Assembly: GCA_013288205.1 (NCBI GenBank)
Contig: JABDCH010000014.1
Span: forward strand, 1 to 40,167
Length of the DNA stretch: 40,167 nucleotides
Reading direction: 5' to 3'
Source: Bacteroidota bacterium
Lineage (GTDB): Bacteria; Bacteroidota; Bacteroidia; JABEUT01
Positions 16,705 through 25,263 of the stretch are shown piece after piece. How positions within the stretch are numbered: position 1 is the stretch's first letter; every line of letters begins with the position of its first letter. The position numbers and the translations under genes were made by a program. The notes under the pieces were generated by a model, which made no database searches, was not told the origin of the DNA, and saw only the letters and a list, made by a program, of their open reading frames with translations.

Positions 16705-18069
16705 TCAATTAAATTTTCGCTTGTCGAACCAGTGGTCGTCGAAGGTAAACCCGAACATAATTTGAAAATAGTTTTGCTTCAGCAGGTTGTTAGTGGTTGT
16801 GCCCATGGAGCCCATCCGGAAGGCTATGTTTAACACAGCAGGATATTGAAGAGGATTAGGATTTCCGAGCGGTAACCCGACACCAGCGGTAAAACTCTGG
16901 TCTTTCAAAGGGGTATTATATAAGTCGAGATAATTTGTAGAATAAGAATACCCAAAGCGGTAATGTATTCTTTGAGCATAATTTCTGTAATAATCTTTCT
17001 TAGGTACATATTGTATGCCGGCGGCGTATGTTGTAGTGTTGCTGAGGTTTTCACTTACTCCAAAATAAGAGAATTGAGACCAGTTTTGCACCGTATAGTC
17101 GAATGAGAAGGTCCATTGGTCACCTTTTTTAATGGTTATTCCAGCCCCATACATTATTGGGATCCTTATTTTGCCAACGGCCCCACTATCATGTAAGGTA
17201 TCTATATTGGTCCCCGAAGCGCTTTGGGTTACTGTCAGAATATTGTAGTTTGCAGTAAGGTTTGCTGCAGGGGCAACCGTAGCGCCCAACGTAACAAACC
17301 AGTCTTTTTGGGGATCTTTTTTGTTTTTGATAGTTGCAGTATACATCACTCCAAAATCACCTACAAAAGAATGGACACCCACATTTTCTGCTTTCAGGGT
17401 ATTAAAGATATTGGAATTGTTAAAGTCGACACTTTCCGTATTGGTTAAATTACCAAACAAATAGGATAGATTGGCACCAAAAGACAGATTCTTCCAAGGG
17501 GCATAAGCTGATCCTATAAATATTTTACTAATGCCGCCTGCACCTTGGTAATTGTTTTGTACTGTAGTTGTTTTAGATGGTACACCATCGCTGTCTATAT
17601 ATGGGTTAGTATTAATATTATAGCCTTCTGTGCTTACGGGTACAATTCCCATAGCCAGGCCAACATGCCGGCTTACAGGTATATTAAGCGCGGCATAGGA
17701 AAAATAGGCATTATTACTATTGGCACTCTGTCCGATGGAGGATACATTCAGAATATTTTCCTGAATACCTGCCTCAAAAGCAACCATTTTTAAACCCACG
17801 GTACCGGTACTGTCATCAATCGGAATGAATCCGTAAGCATAGGATGCCGGGTTCTTAAGATTGATGAAAAAAGGTGCGCTTGCATCGTTGTGATAGGCTA
17901 TACCTGTTCCGCCCATAGAGAAATTGAGTACACTGTTTTGTCCCTGTAAGTCGCCAATACCATAACGGGAGTAAGGAGATATGTCGGTTGTTTGTGCATA
18001 AGCAGCACCCGTAAAGCATATACAAAATATGATAAGGAAAGCCCGCAAGGGTTGGAAAGCGCTATTCAT
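16705..18069 (-). CDS. Outer-membrane beta-barrel protein (FadL/OmpP1-like layout)
   Basis: From the ATG at 18067-18069 the protein has 454 residues with a signal peptide ending GAAYAQ at about residue 26. The mature part starts TTDISPYSRYGIGDLQGQN, then NFSMGGTGIAYHNDASAPFFINLKNPASYA, the small-residue 'NxGxTGxA...NPA' pattern typical of FadL/OmpP1-like barrels and of Bacteroidota proteins placed next to coaX. Many amphipathic strands follow to the end (FQIMFGFTFDDHWFDKRKFN). The cargo is unknown; hydrophobic substrate uptake or LPS-related assembly are possible. The ORF could begin ten codons earlier inside coaX. It starts 7 bp after the coaX stop. Confidence 0.75.
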   Translation of the reverse strand: MNSAFQPLRAFLIIFCICFTGAAYAQTTDISPYSRYGIGDLQGQNSVLNFSMGGTGIAYHNDASAPFFINLKNPASYAYGFIPIDDSTGTVGLKMVAFEAGIQENILNVSSIGQSANSNNAYFSYAALNIPVSRHVGLAMGIVPVSTEGYNINTNPYIDSDGVPSKTTTVQNNYQGAGGISKIFIGSAYAPWKNLSFGANLSYLFGNLTNTESVDFNNSNIFNTLKAENVGVHSFVGDFGVMYTATIKNKKDPQKDWFVTLGATVAPAANLTANYNILTVTQSASGTNIDTLHDSGAVGKIRIPIMYGAGITIKKGDQWTFSFDYTVQNWSQFSYFGVSENLSNTTTYAAGIQYVPKKDYYRNYAQRIHYRFGYSYSTNYLDLYNTPLKDQSFTAGVGLPLGNPNPLQYPAVLNIAFRMGSMGTTTNNLLKQNYFQIMFGFTFDDHWFDKRKFN

Positions 18070-18076
18070 TGTTTTA

Positions 18077-18835
18077 CTAAAATCGTTCAGCTGATGCAAG
18101 ATTGCCTTTGGTGTGAAAAGGTGACAAAATTACATTAAGTCCTGTAAGCACCAAGAAAGGCTCTGCTTTTATTTTGATTTTAAGACTTTTTAACAACCAG
18201 GGCATAGAACCACCTGTGAGTATAATGGTCAAATCTTTATATTCGGATTGATATTTCCTGATAATACCTTCTACCTCGCTTGCAATGCCCATCTGAACCC
18301 CCGACTTAATAGATTCTTCTGTATTTGCCCCAATTAATTTTTTAAATTTCATATCAGGTTCAATTAACGGAAGCCTTGAGGTAAAAGTATGCAAGGCTTT
18401 ATAGCGCATGTCCAACCCCGGCGATATGCTTCCACCCCGGTAGGTATTTTTATTGTCTACAAAATCAAAGGTTACACAAGTGCCCGCATTCACCACTAAA
18501 ACATTCTTTCTTTGGTAAAGTGCATTGGCTCCGCATACGGCAGCCAGCCGGTCCATGCCCAGGGTTTTAGGAGTTTTGTAGGCAATTTTTACCGGTACTG
18601 ATGTTTCAGGGCTAAGTTCAACAAAATGGGAATGTGAGGAAAGAAAACTTTTTATTGCAACAGGATAGTTGGTTACACTGCATAGTATGGAGTTCACTAT
18701 ACCGGGATTCTCTTTGAAAATAAGTTTAAGCGTACCCTGGGTAAAAGAATCGTAAACCCCATCTTTAACCAATTTACCATTGACAAACAAGCCTGTTTTA
18801 GCCCTTGAGTTACCTATATCTATAGCAAGATTCAT
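18077..18835 (-). CDS. coaX: Type III pantothenate kinase
   Basis: CoaX phosphorylates pantothenate in the first step of coenzyme A synthesis and, unlike CoaA, is not inhibited by CoA. The 252-residue protein has the ASKHA-fold motifs: the phosphate-1 loop MNLAIDIGNSRAKTGLF with Asp6, GMDRLAAVCGA, NAGTCVTFDFV (phosphate-2), the substrate motif YRGGSISPGLDMR and the adenosine loop ILTGG. It needs a monovalent cation. It is the first gene of the minus-strand cluster and has a TAnnTTTG box 15 bp upstream. In Bacteroidota it is commonly found beside the outer-membrane protein and lptC, as here. Confidence 0.95.
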   Translation of the reverse strand: MNLAIDIGNSRAKTGLFVNGKLVKDGVYDSFTQGTLKLIFKENPGIVNSILCSVTNYPVAIKSFLSSHSHFVELSPETSVPVKIAYKTPKTLGMDRLAAVCGANALYQRKNVLVVNAGTCVTFDFVDNKNTYRGGSISPGLDMRYKALHTFTSRLPLIEPDMKFKKLIGANTEESIKSGVQMGIASEVEGIIRKYQSEYKDLTIILTGGSMPWLLKSLKIKIKAEPFLVLTGLNVILSPFHTKGNLASAERF

Positions 18836-18850
18836 TTTTTGAAATCAGGT

Positions 18851-18858
18851 CAAAGCTA
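18851..18858 (-). promoter_or_regulatory. -7 box at the head of the coaX cluster
   Basis: The minus strand reads TAGCTTTG, exact TAnnTTTG, 15 bp before the coaX ATG. Just upstream on this strand lies an AT-rich stretch of repeated ATTCATAA units (about 18915-18950) shared with the divergent tRNA-Phe promoter region. Confidence 0.5.
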
Positions 18859-18960
18859 AGCAATACAACTATAAATGAGGGGCGATAAACTATAAAGTGG
18901 TGTAAATGAGGGTGTAATTCATAATTTATAATTCATAATTCATAATTAGCGACATTTTCT

Positions 18961-18968
18961 TACTTTTG
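18961..18968 (+). promoter_or_regulatory. tRNA-Phe promoter, -7 box
   Basis: TACTTTTG is an exact TAnnTTTG box, 15 bp before the tRNA. The following bases GCGCCCCTATTTT closely resemble those after the two rRNA promoters (GCGTCCCTTTT and GCACCCCTTTT), pointing to a shared start-region feature of stable-RNA promoters. Confidence 0.6.
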
Positions 18969-18983
18969 CGCCCCTATTTTAAA

Positions 18984-19056
18984 GGTACCATAGCTCAGCT
19001 GGTAGAGCGAAGGACTGAAAATCCTTGCGTCGCTGGTTCAACTCCAGCTGGTACCA
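18984..19056 (+). tRNA. tRNA-Phe (GAA anticodon)
   Basis: The 73 nt fold as a normal cloverleaf: acceptor GGTACCA (18984-18990) with TGGTACC (19049-19055), D arm GCTC...GAGC, anticodon stem AAGGA/TCCTT with loop CTGAAAA giving GAA, T arm GCTGG-TTCAACT-CCAGC and discriminator A. CCA is not encoded. It has its own promoter and terminator. Confidence 0.96.
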
Positions 19057-19067
19057 CAAATACAATC

Positions 19068-19098
19068 AAGCACTTATGAGTTTCATAGGTGCTTTTTT
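19068..19098 (+). terminator. Intrinsic terminator of tRNA-Phe
   Basis: AAGCACTTATGA (19068-19079) pairs with TCATAGGTGCTT (19083-19094) across a 3-nt loop, a 12-bp stem with one T-G wobble, followed by a run of T to 19098. Confidence 0.85.
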
Positions 19099-19231
19099 AT
19101 TAGATGCCCTTACACTAACCGTCTAAGCTACGTGCCAAGTAATATTTATTCCCTTTGATTAACCTGAGATAGTCTACCTTGCTGTTTTTAGAAATACTCT
19201 CTAACACCATACAAGGTAATACCATACAAAT

Positions 19232-19687
19232 TTGAACATACTGCGCTATACGATAAGCCATAGCAATCTTGATTACAGCCGATTACTTAACCCCTGGAAA
19301 TGGCTGATTGGGGAAGACAAAGAAATAATTGTGATTACAAAAATGGGAGACTTGGTTTTGAAAGACGCTTCCAATAGTCTCTATTTTCTTTCCATTACCG
19401 ATGGCAGTATGGAACACATTTCAAACTATTCCAATGATTTCTTTAAGAATAGATTATCAGCAGACCAATACTATGAAATATTCCAGCCGACATTAATAGA
19501 GAACCTGGAAGAACTTGATGACAAGAGTTTAAAGGAAGATCAAATATATGCTTACGGTGTATTACCGGTTAATGGTGGGGAAATTTCTGTTGCCAATATT
19601 TATTGTAAAAATATTTACGAGCAGTTTATTTTGACAAGTTCCACCCATAAGGAGATTGACGAATTGCCTAAGATTATAAATGAATAA
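19232..19687 (+). CDS. Orphan Tdi1-like (DUF1851) immunity-type protein, probably 5'-truncated
   Basis: The 151-residue frame resembles the C-terminal domain of T6SS immunity protein Tdi1 (DUF1851): NPWKWLIGEDKEIIVITKMGDLVLKD, LYFLSITDGSMEHISNYSNDFFKNRL, then QIYAYGVLPVNGGEISVANIYCKNIYEQFILTSSTHKEIDELP. In that family the domain follows an N-terminal GAD-like part of about 70 residues, which is missing. The frame opens with a TTG at 19232-19234 and a stop (TAA) lies 12 bp upstream, with no ATG start. It therefore looks like the surviving 3' part of an immunity gene next to tRNA-Phe; no toxin gene is near. Family call is from recalled motifs. Confidence 0.55.
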   Translation: MNILRYTISHSNLDYSRLLNPWKWLIGEDKEIIVITKMGDLVLKDASNSLYFLSITDGSMEHISNYSNDFFKNRLSADQYYEIFQPTLIENLEELDDKSLKEDQIYAYGVLPVNGGEISVANIYCKNIYEQFILTSSTHKEIDELPKIINE

Positions 19688-19718
19688 ATGCAAGGGTACA
19701 ATAAAAATAACCTTTGGC

Positions 19719-20237
19719 TCAAATATACATGTGATATCCATCTCGAAGAAGAACAAGATTTTTTCCAAACTCAAAACTTACTCCGTTAACTTCCTCGTTT
19801 ATTATATTCTCTATTTCATTTAATTCTTTTCGTACCATGCAACTGATTGCCGAAAAATCATATTCAGCAGGTACTGGATAAAAGAAAATTTGAGTTCCAC
19901 CATCATAAATATTAACTTGAGTTCGATAGGTTTTAAATCGGTTGGCAATATCACCAATTCTAATCCTAAACTCATTACCCCAAAACCCGAACGCTTCCAA
20001 TGGCTTATCACTATCCTTCAAGTTCAAAATAGGATTAATGAATGCTCCGTCAAATCTTTTATCAAAAGTATCTAGAAGTTTGGAATCCCTAATTTCGTTT
20101 TTTGGATTTGGTCTTTCTGTCCCAATCAATGCAGTCAATTGTTGAGTTGTCGGCTTTGAAGATTTTTTTAAAAGTTCACATGTTGAATCAAACCAATCTA
20201 AGTTTGATTTGAGTTGTTCTTTTGAATTTGCATTCAT
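19719..20237 (-). CDS. Unrecognised 172-residue protein
   Basis: I do not recognise this protein. It has no signal peptide or membrane helix. It starts with a polar helix (MNANSKEQLKSNLDWFDSTCELLKKS), then FGFWGNEFRIRIGDIANRFKTYRTQVNIYDGGTQIFFYPVPAEYDFSAIS, predicted as beta strands, and ends INEEVNGVSFEFGKNLVLLRDGYHMYI. Its codon use and AT content are like the adjacent immunity-type gene rather than the core genes. It converges on that gene with a 31 bp gap and lies 49 bp after the APC permease, so it may ride on the permease transcript. It may be an immunity or phage-derived accessory gene, but there is no direct evidence. Confidence 0.5.
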   Translation of the reverse strand: MNANSKEQLKSNLDWFDSTCELLKKSSKPTTQQLTALIGTERPNPKNEIRDSKLLDTFDKRFDGAFINPILNLKDSDKPLEAFGFWGNEFRIRIGDIANRFKTYRTQVNIYDGGTQIFFYPVPAEYDFSAISCMVRKELNEIENIINEEVNGVSFEFGKNLVLLRDGYHMYI

Positions 20238-20286
20238 TTCTTATTGTATTTCATTTTTGTTTTCATCAAATTTTTTTGTTGCTCCC

Positions 20287-21612
20287 TCAACTTCTTCCAG
20301 GTTTTAAAGTAAAGCGGATAACCAACCAAATTATTTCAGCGCTAAACAAAGCTCCTATGGCAAAAATAGCAGGCGTAGTCTTTGTTGCCGATTGCATAAA
20401 TACCGATGTTAGCGCTATTACATATACAGAGCAGGATAATAAGGCCATTATGCATAGTCCGAATATATTCAATGGAATTTTAAAGGGACGTATTGCTGCC
20501 GGTTCTTTAGCGCGTAGAACGATAAGTGAAATAAACTCCAGGAAGAGACCGGCACCATATAAAATCACATCAATTACTATCAGATCGGTGAATGTCCATA
20601 ATACCATAAAACTTACAACAACTGCACATACTATTATTGAAATATAAGGAGTGTTAAACCGTTTGTGGCTTTTAGCAAACCAAGTGGGTAAAAATCTATC
20701 TTCCGCCATGGCTCTCGGTATACGCGATATAGATAACATGACGGCAGAAAATATGCCCAGCGCACTAGCCATTCCTCCTACAGAAAGCAATATGCCAAGC
20801 CATGTTCCGCCAGTTTTAATACCTAGCAACGGATAGCCTTTATCTGATAATTCGTTGAGATCAACACCGGAGTTTTGAGTAACAAACACGGTAAGCAAAT
20901 AAACTGCCAGTACTGCTATAAACGCTACCACCATAGAAATTAAATAAGACCGCACCGGTTTATCAACTTCTCCGGCATAGGTGGTAGTATTATCCCAGCC
21001 CAGGAAATTCCACATTACAGTATAAAGGCCCATGCCAATAGAGGTGAACCCAACATGTTGTAAAGAAAATACCGGGGCCGCAAAGTGAAATGAAGTACTG
21101 AAAAAAGAATATCCGAACAAAATAAAGAAGGGTATCAGAACGATAGTGCTAAGAACGAGTGAAACTTTGCCAACGGGAAGAATCCCTAGCATATTTAAGC
21201 CTGCACAGCTCCATATAATAATCAAACAGATATATATCTTATAAGCTGCAATTGCAGGAAAGAAAAAAGACAAATAAGTAACAAATAATACCGGGTAAAT
21301 TGCGAGGTCGGTGAACGAGTAAAGCCAGGTCCACCATCCTTCATAAAAAGCCCAACGCAAACCTAGAGCCCTATTCACCCACTTGTAGTAACCGCCTTCA
21401 ACAGGCATCATGCTGTTTAGTTCCAAAACCATAAATATGCTTGGCAAATCCCACAGAAATGGTACGGTCATAAGCAACAACAATGCCCCATTCTTACCTA
21501 CAAACTGCAGTAATGGCTCAAGCCCGTATGGTCCACCCGATACGGTGAGAAAAATTACCGCTACCAGTGAAAGTGGTTTTAATAACCGGGAAGATTTGAC
21601 CGTTGTTACCAC
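20287..21612 (-). CDS. APC-superfamily amino acid/polyamine permease
   Basis: The 441-residue protein is a secondary transporter with about 12 membrane helices. The first helix has SLVAVIFLTVSGGPYGLEPLLQFVG, the 'SGGPxG-E' TM1 motif of the APC family (substrate amine/carboxyl binding), and the second has FMVLELNSMMPVEGGYYKWVNRALG, the usual 'E...P..GGxYxWV' TM2 pattern. The start is a GTG at 21610-21612; a stop lies in frame 18 bp upstream and no ATG is available. The substrate cannot be read from sequence. It sits 55 bp after the TonB receptor gene, suggesting one transcript and a possible joint uptake route. Confidence 0.87.
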   Translation of the reverse strand: MVTTVKSSRLLKPLSLVAVIFLTVSGGPYGLEPLLQFVGKNGALLLLMTVPFLWDLPSIFMVLELNSMMPVEGGYYKWVNRALGLRWAFYEGWWTWLYSFTDLAIYPVLFVTYLSFFFPAIAAYKIYICLIIIWSCAGLNMLGILPVGKVSLVLSTIVLIPFFILFGYSFFSTSFHFAAPVFSLQHVGFTSIGMGLYTVMWNFLGWDNTTTYAGEVDKPVRSYLISMVVAFIAVLAVYLLTVFVTQNSGVDLNELSDKGYPLLGIKTGGTWLGILLSVGGMASALGIFSAVMLSISRIPRAMAEDRFLPTWFAKSHKRFNTPYISIIVCAVVVSFMVLWTFTDLIVIDVILYGAGLFLEFISLIVLRAKEPAAIRPFKIPLNIFGLCIMALLSCSVYVIALTSVFMQSATKTTPAIFAIGALFSAEIIWLVIRFTLKPGRS

Positions 21613-21667
21613 GAAGTATAAATAATGACCCTAAAAGTAATGGAAAAATGAAATGGGAGTTACCAAG

Positions 21668-24079
21668 CTACCCCACCTTATAAGTAAAGCGGATGGCAAA
21701 TGTGCGGGGAGGCTCAATTTTAAGTGGCCTTAATGAATAACTAAGGTTAAAAAGATTGTCTACTACGAACGATACCGATATTACCTTGGTTGCTTGTAAG
21801 CCAATGCGGGCATTGTATACATTAATGCCTGTGTTGTGTTCTTCGCGGTATTGCTTAATGCCGTATTGCGCCAGCGATGCCAGCTCATAAAAAACTGTGT
21901 CGACATTTTGCATATAACTATAGTATACCCAGTCGCCGCCAACCGAAACCTTCTTGTACTTTATTTGAATGTCTAGTTTAGCAACAGTTTGGAAACGATA
22001 TTTTAAAATATTATTTGCCGTATTCGTGCTGGTGGATGCGTATGATAATTTCTCATGGATGCTATCGGTAGCATACACCAGGTTAGGTTGCAATGCTTGT
22101 GGAATAGTGTAAGTGTAGCCCGCCAGCACATCTACTTTTAAATCGTTGGTCATAGCTCCTTCTCCTGCCAGCGATACATCAATTCCGCGTACTTCCGTGG
22201 GCCCCGTGTTTAGGTACTCAAATCCATAACTGTAATTGTAAACGCCCGGCACATAAGGGTTAGGGGTTTTTGCCCAGGCTCCATAAGTAATTTCAATGGT
22301 ATTTTGATATTGTTGTTCGAATGCCGCGGCATCTAAAAAGCCCATGAAATTGCCTATCTTAAATCCCTGCTTTATGCCGATTTCAGCATTCCAGCTTGTT
22401 TCCGGCTGTAAATTAGGATTGGCAAAAATGCTCAGGTCGCTGAACTGCGAGGTTAAATATTTTTCCGAGAGGGTAGGGTAGCGGTATCCTTGGCCATAAG
22501 AACAACGCAAAAAAGTGGCTTGGGCCAATTTCAGGTTTGCCCCTGACCGGAATATGGGTTTAGAGATATTGGTACCATTATCAGCAATAAAGTTTTCATC
22601 GCGGAATCCGGCAGAAAGGTTTAATATCTTCCAGAACTTTTTATCGAACTGAGCATAACCTGCAGAATTCTCCAGACGATTAGTTGAGGCCGGCATAAAA
22701 AGACCCAGATTGGAAAGTGAATCGGTGTGCGAATAGGTATTGTTCATTACCAATCCGGCGGTAACATTTAATCCTCCCAATTCATAAAACTTTTTGATAC
22801 ACTGATATTCGATATAGGCTACATTAGTGGTGTTGGATGGATTATATGTTTCAACATTATTGGTATAAAAATAACGGGCACGCAAGCTATGTTCAAAACC
22901 GCCATTAGACAGGTACGTAATGTATGGGTCGACATAAAGCATTTTTTGGGTTTGCAATATTACCGTGTTAGGATACGCCCGGTAAAGCCCCGAGCCAATG
23001 CTATCCCAAATCAATGAAACCGGGTTTGAAGATTGTCCGAAATCTCCATTAAAACCATAATTCAAACCGGGTATTTTTTTCGGATGATAACGCAGCCCCA
23101 AGTTAAAGCGTCCTGTCTTTTCACCCATGTCGGCAGTAGTTATTTCAGTATTGCCTACAGAGCCTTTTGATGGTTCTTGTATCGGTGGTCCAATGTAACC
23201 ATGGTCATATTGTATCATACCACCCACTACCAAATCTAACTGTCCAATTTTTTCGGTATGCAAAAAACTGATACCTGAAAAATTAGCGTTCCCCGACCAC
23301 CATTTTGAACCTTCGATAGGAGGAGAGCCATATAAGCCCGACCACACAGAAACCGTTGTGTAAGGGGTGGAAGTAGGATAAGCCGTGCGTATATTAATGC
23401 TTCCGCTTAAAGCCGATGAACCATTGGTTACAGAGGAAGCTCCTTTAATAATTTCAATTTGTTCCACATTTTCTATTGGGTATAGGTCCCAGGGAATGCG
23501 GCCTCCATCACCCGGTAGGGCTGGCAGGCCATCAATTAAAATAGCTACCCGGCTGCCCACACCAAAGTCAAACCCGCTGCCACCTCTTATCTGCGGTTCG
23601 CCATCCAAAATATTTAATCCGGGTGCGAGGTTTAGCGTTTGAGTTATGTTGGTAGAATTAGTATTATCAATGAGAGTCGGTTTCAATACATCCATTGAAA
23701 CAGTAATGTCTTGCAGCTTTTGCTCATATCGTCCTGCCGATACTACCAGCGTTTGCATTTCCCTACTCTCGTATGATAGTGTATAGTTGTGCTCACTTAT
23801 TTTGGCATCTTCAATAAATACCACCGCTGTATCGGAGTGCATGCCGAGCACGGAGCAAACTATAGTATGCTTACCCGGATTCAAATGGAGCTCATAATTA
23901 CCCCGTGCATCGGTCAGTTGTCCGCTTGAAAAGTTATCTATATCGTAAACGGTTGCCGCAACTATTTTTTCCCGTGTTGAAGAATCTGTTACATACCCTC
24001 TTAAAACTCCACCACTTTGTGCACTAATTAATAAGGGGAAGATTAATAATATGCTTAGAAGATAGCGCCTATTCCTCAC
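21668..24079 (-). CDS. TonB-dependent outer-membrane receptor with carboxypeptidase-like N-terminal domain
   Basis: The 803-residue protein has a signal peptide (about 1-20, ending ISAQ), a carboxypeptidase-regulatory-like beta domain (about 24-105; GVLRGYVTDSSTREKIVAATVYD, LTDARGNYELHL), then a plug with a TonB-box-like TLVVSAGR, QIRGGSGFDFGVGSRVAILIDGLPALPGDGGRIPWDLYPIENVEQIEIIKGASSVTNGSSALSGSINIRT. The rest is a 22-strand barrel. It lacks the SusD partner, so it is not a SusCD glycan system; a metal chelate, vitamin or peptide substrate is more likely. The last residues are FTYKVG. It lies between the T9SS cargo gene and the permease. Confidence 0.9.
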   Translation of the reverse strand: MRNRRYLLSILLIFPLLISAQSGGVLRGYVTDSSTREKIVAATVYDIDNFSSGQLTDARGNYELHLNPGKHTIVCSVLGMHSDTAVVFIEDAKISEHNYTLSYESREMQTLVVSAGRYEQKLQDITVSMDVLKPTLIDNTNSTNITQTLNLAPGLNILDGEPQIRGGSGFDFGVGSRVAILIDGLPALPGDGGRIPWDLYPIENVEQIEIIKGASSVTNGSSALSGSINIRTAYPTSTPYTTVSVWSGLYGSPPIEGSKWWSGNANFSGISFLHTEKIGQLDLVVGGMIQYDHGYIGPPIQEPSKGSVGNTEITTADMGEKTGRFNLGLRYHPKKIPGLNYGFNGDFGQSSNPVSLIWDSIGSGLYRAYPNTVILQTQKMLYVDPYITYLSNGGFEHSLRARYFYTNNVETYNPSNTTNVAYIEYQCIKKFYELGGLNVTAGLVMNNTYSHTDSLSNLGLFMPASTNRLENSAGYAQFDKKFWKILNLSAGFRDENFIADNGTNISKPIFRSGANLKLAQATFLRCSYGQGYRYPTLSEKYLTSQFSDLSIFANPNLQPETSWNAEIGIKQGFKIGNFMGFLDAAAFEQQYQNTIEITYGAWAKTPNPYVPGVYNYSYGFEYLNTGPTEVRGIDVSLAGEGAMTNDLKVDVLAGYTYTIPQALQPNLVYATDSIHEKLSYASTSTNTANNILKYRFQTVAKLDIQIKYKKVSVGGDWVYYSYMQNVDTVFYELASLAQYGIKQYREEHNTGINVYNARIGLQATKVISVSFVVDNLFNLSYSLRPLKIEPPRTFAIRFTYKVG

Positions 24080-24155
24080 ACGTTTTTAAGGGGTTTTAAT
24101 TTCTATGCCATGCAATTAATATTGCGGTTAGGGCTTCAGCAAACATAAGAAATCC

Positions 24156-25064
24156 TTATGGCTGAACAACAATTTTGCCTGTTTTTGTCACCGTACTATT
24201 TTCATCCTGAACAGAATAAATATATAGTCCGGCAGGCACCCCTGTTAGTTCTATGTAGTTGGCTCCTTCTGCAATTTTTTGTTCTGTTAACTTACGGCCG
24301 GTAACATCGTATAAAGAAAATACAGCCGAGGTAATATTAGAATGATTGTTTATAGTAATTAACCCCGATGTTGGATTGGGACTTATGGTTACGTTTATGG
24401 TATTAGCAATATTAGTAACCCCGGTTTTGGTATTGAAAACAAGCCCAAGTGAGTCTACAATAAGTTTGCTGCCAGCATGGCCTGAATTCTGATTATCGCT
24501 GGAAGTAATGATCCATAGTGCAGTATCAGGTGTAGATTGATTTGAATAAATAACGGGCAATGAAAAGCGTGTCCAACTGCTTACACTTTTAGTGGGAGTT
24601 TTAAAGAAAGCCTGGCCAATGGTATCTTTATGATTAGCTCCGAATACATAAAATTCAATATCTCCATTGTCCCCGCTTACCGGGGTATATTGATACCATC
24701 CAATCATGCTGTCGGGGCGTAGCTGATAAGGTATACCCCCATCAATCGTTTGTTGAATCGGATTAATAGTTCCAGTAGTTGCTGTTCCTGGGACTAATTC
24801 AGAAAAGGCTTTATAATACATGGTAACTAGTAACATGGAATACTTTCCACTAATTTTAGTAGTGGAATCTTTATAACATGTAACAAATCCTAAGGTAGGA
24901 GCCGTAATAGGATTTAGGCAATTCCATCCGTTAGGGTCGTCATATCCTCCGTTGGCTGCAACATGGGTCCAACTTTCAAAATTTGCATTAGGTGTAGCCG
25001 GGTTGGTTTGGGCTTTTAACAGGGTAAAAGAAAAAAACAAGATGAGAGTGGTGAGTGTTTTCAT
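24156..25064 (-). CDS. Secreted protein with T9SS type A C-terminal sorting domain
   Basis: The 302 residues start with a signal peptide (about 1-18, ending LLKAQ). The middle is a beta-sandwich-like domain (ANFESWTHVAANGGYDDPNGWNC..., YFYVFG-type strands) resembling the PCMD-like carbohydrate-binding domains found in T9SS proteins. The C-terminal 80 residues are a classic T9SS sorting domain: INVTISPNPTSGLITINNH, AVFSLYDVTGRKLTEQKI and LTGVPAGLYIYSVQDENSTVTKTGKIVVQP. It is exported by the type IX machine and anchored at or released from the surface. It lies 76 bp before the TonB receptor. The binding target is not known. Confidence 0.88.
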   Translation of the reverse strand: MKTLTTLILFFSFTLLKAQTNPATPNANFESWTHVAANGGYDDPNGWNCLNPITAPTLGFVTCYKDSTTKISGKYSMLLVTMYYKAFSELVPGTATTGTINPIQQTIDGGIPYQLRPDSMIGWYQYTPVSGDNGDIEFYVFGANHKDTIGQAFFKTPTKSVSSWTRFSLPVIYSNQSTPDTALWIITSSDNQNSGHAGSKLIVDSLGLVFNTKTGVTNIANTINVTISPNPTSGLITINNHSNITSAVFSLYDVTGRKLTEQKIAEGANYIELTGVPAGLYIYSVQDENSTVTKTGKIVVQP

Positions 25065-25263
25065 AATAATTGTTTTTTATAGTGATTATTATTTTTTTGA
25101 GTGAGTCCGTTTTTGAGATGACGATTTAAATATAGTTATATTTTATAATAGTTGTATCTATTAACCATTATAAATTTAAGCTACTCTACTGTATATGGTT
25201 CTCATATAAGGCGTTATTACATACCCCAAGATAAGTAAATTTATCAATACGAGCAATCGTTTT

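Noticed and set aside
18984-20287. Integrative element with att sites at tRNA-Phe
   Set aside because: I looked for a second copy of the tRNA 3' end (GTTCAACTCCAGC) downstream and for an integrase gene, and found neither in the window.
20222-20647. 141-residue plus-strand frame opposite the permease gene
   Set aside because: It is antisense to transmembrane codons of the permease, where long shadow frames are usual.
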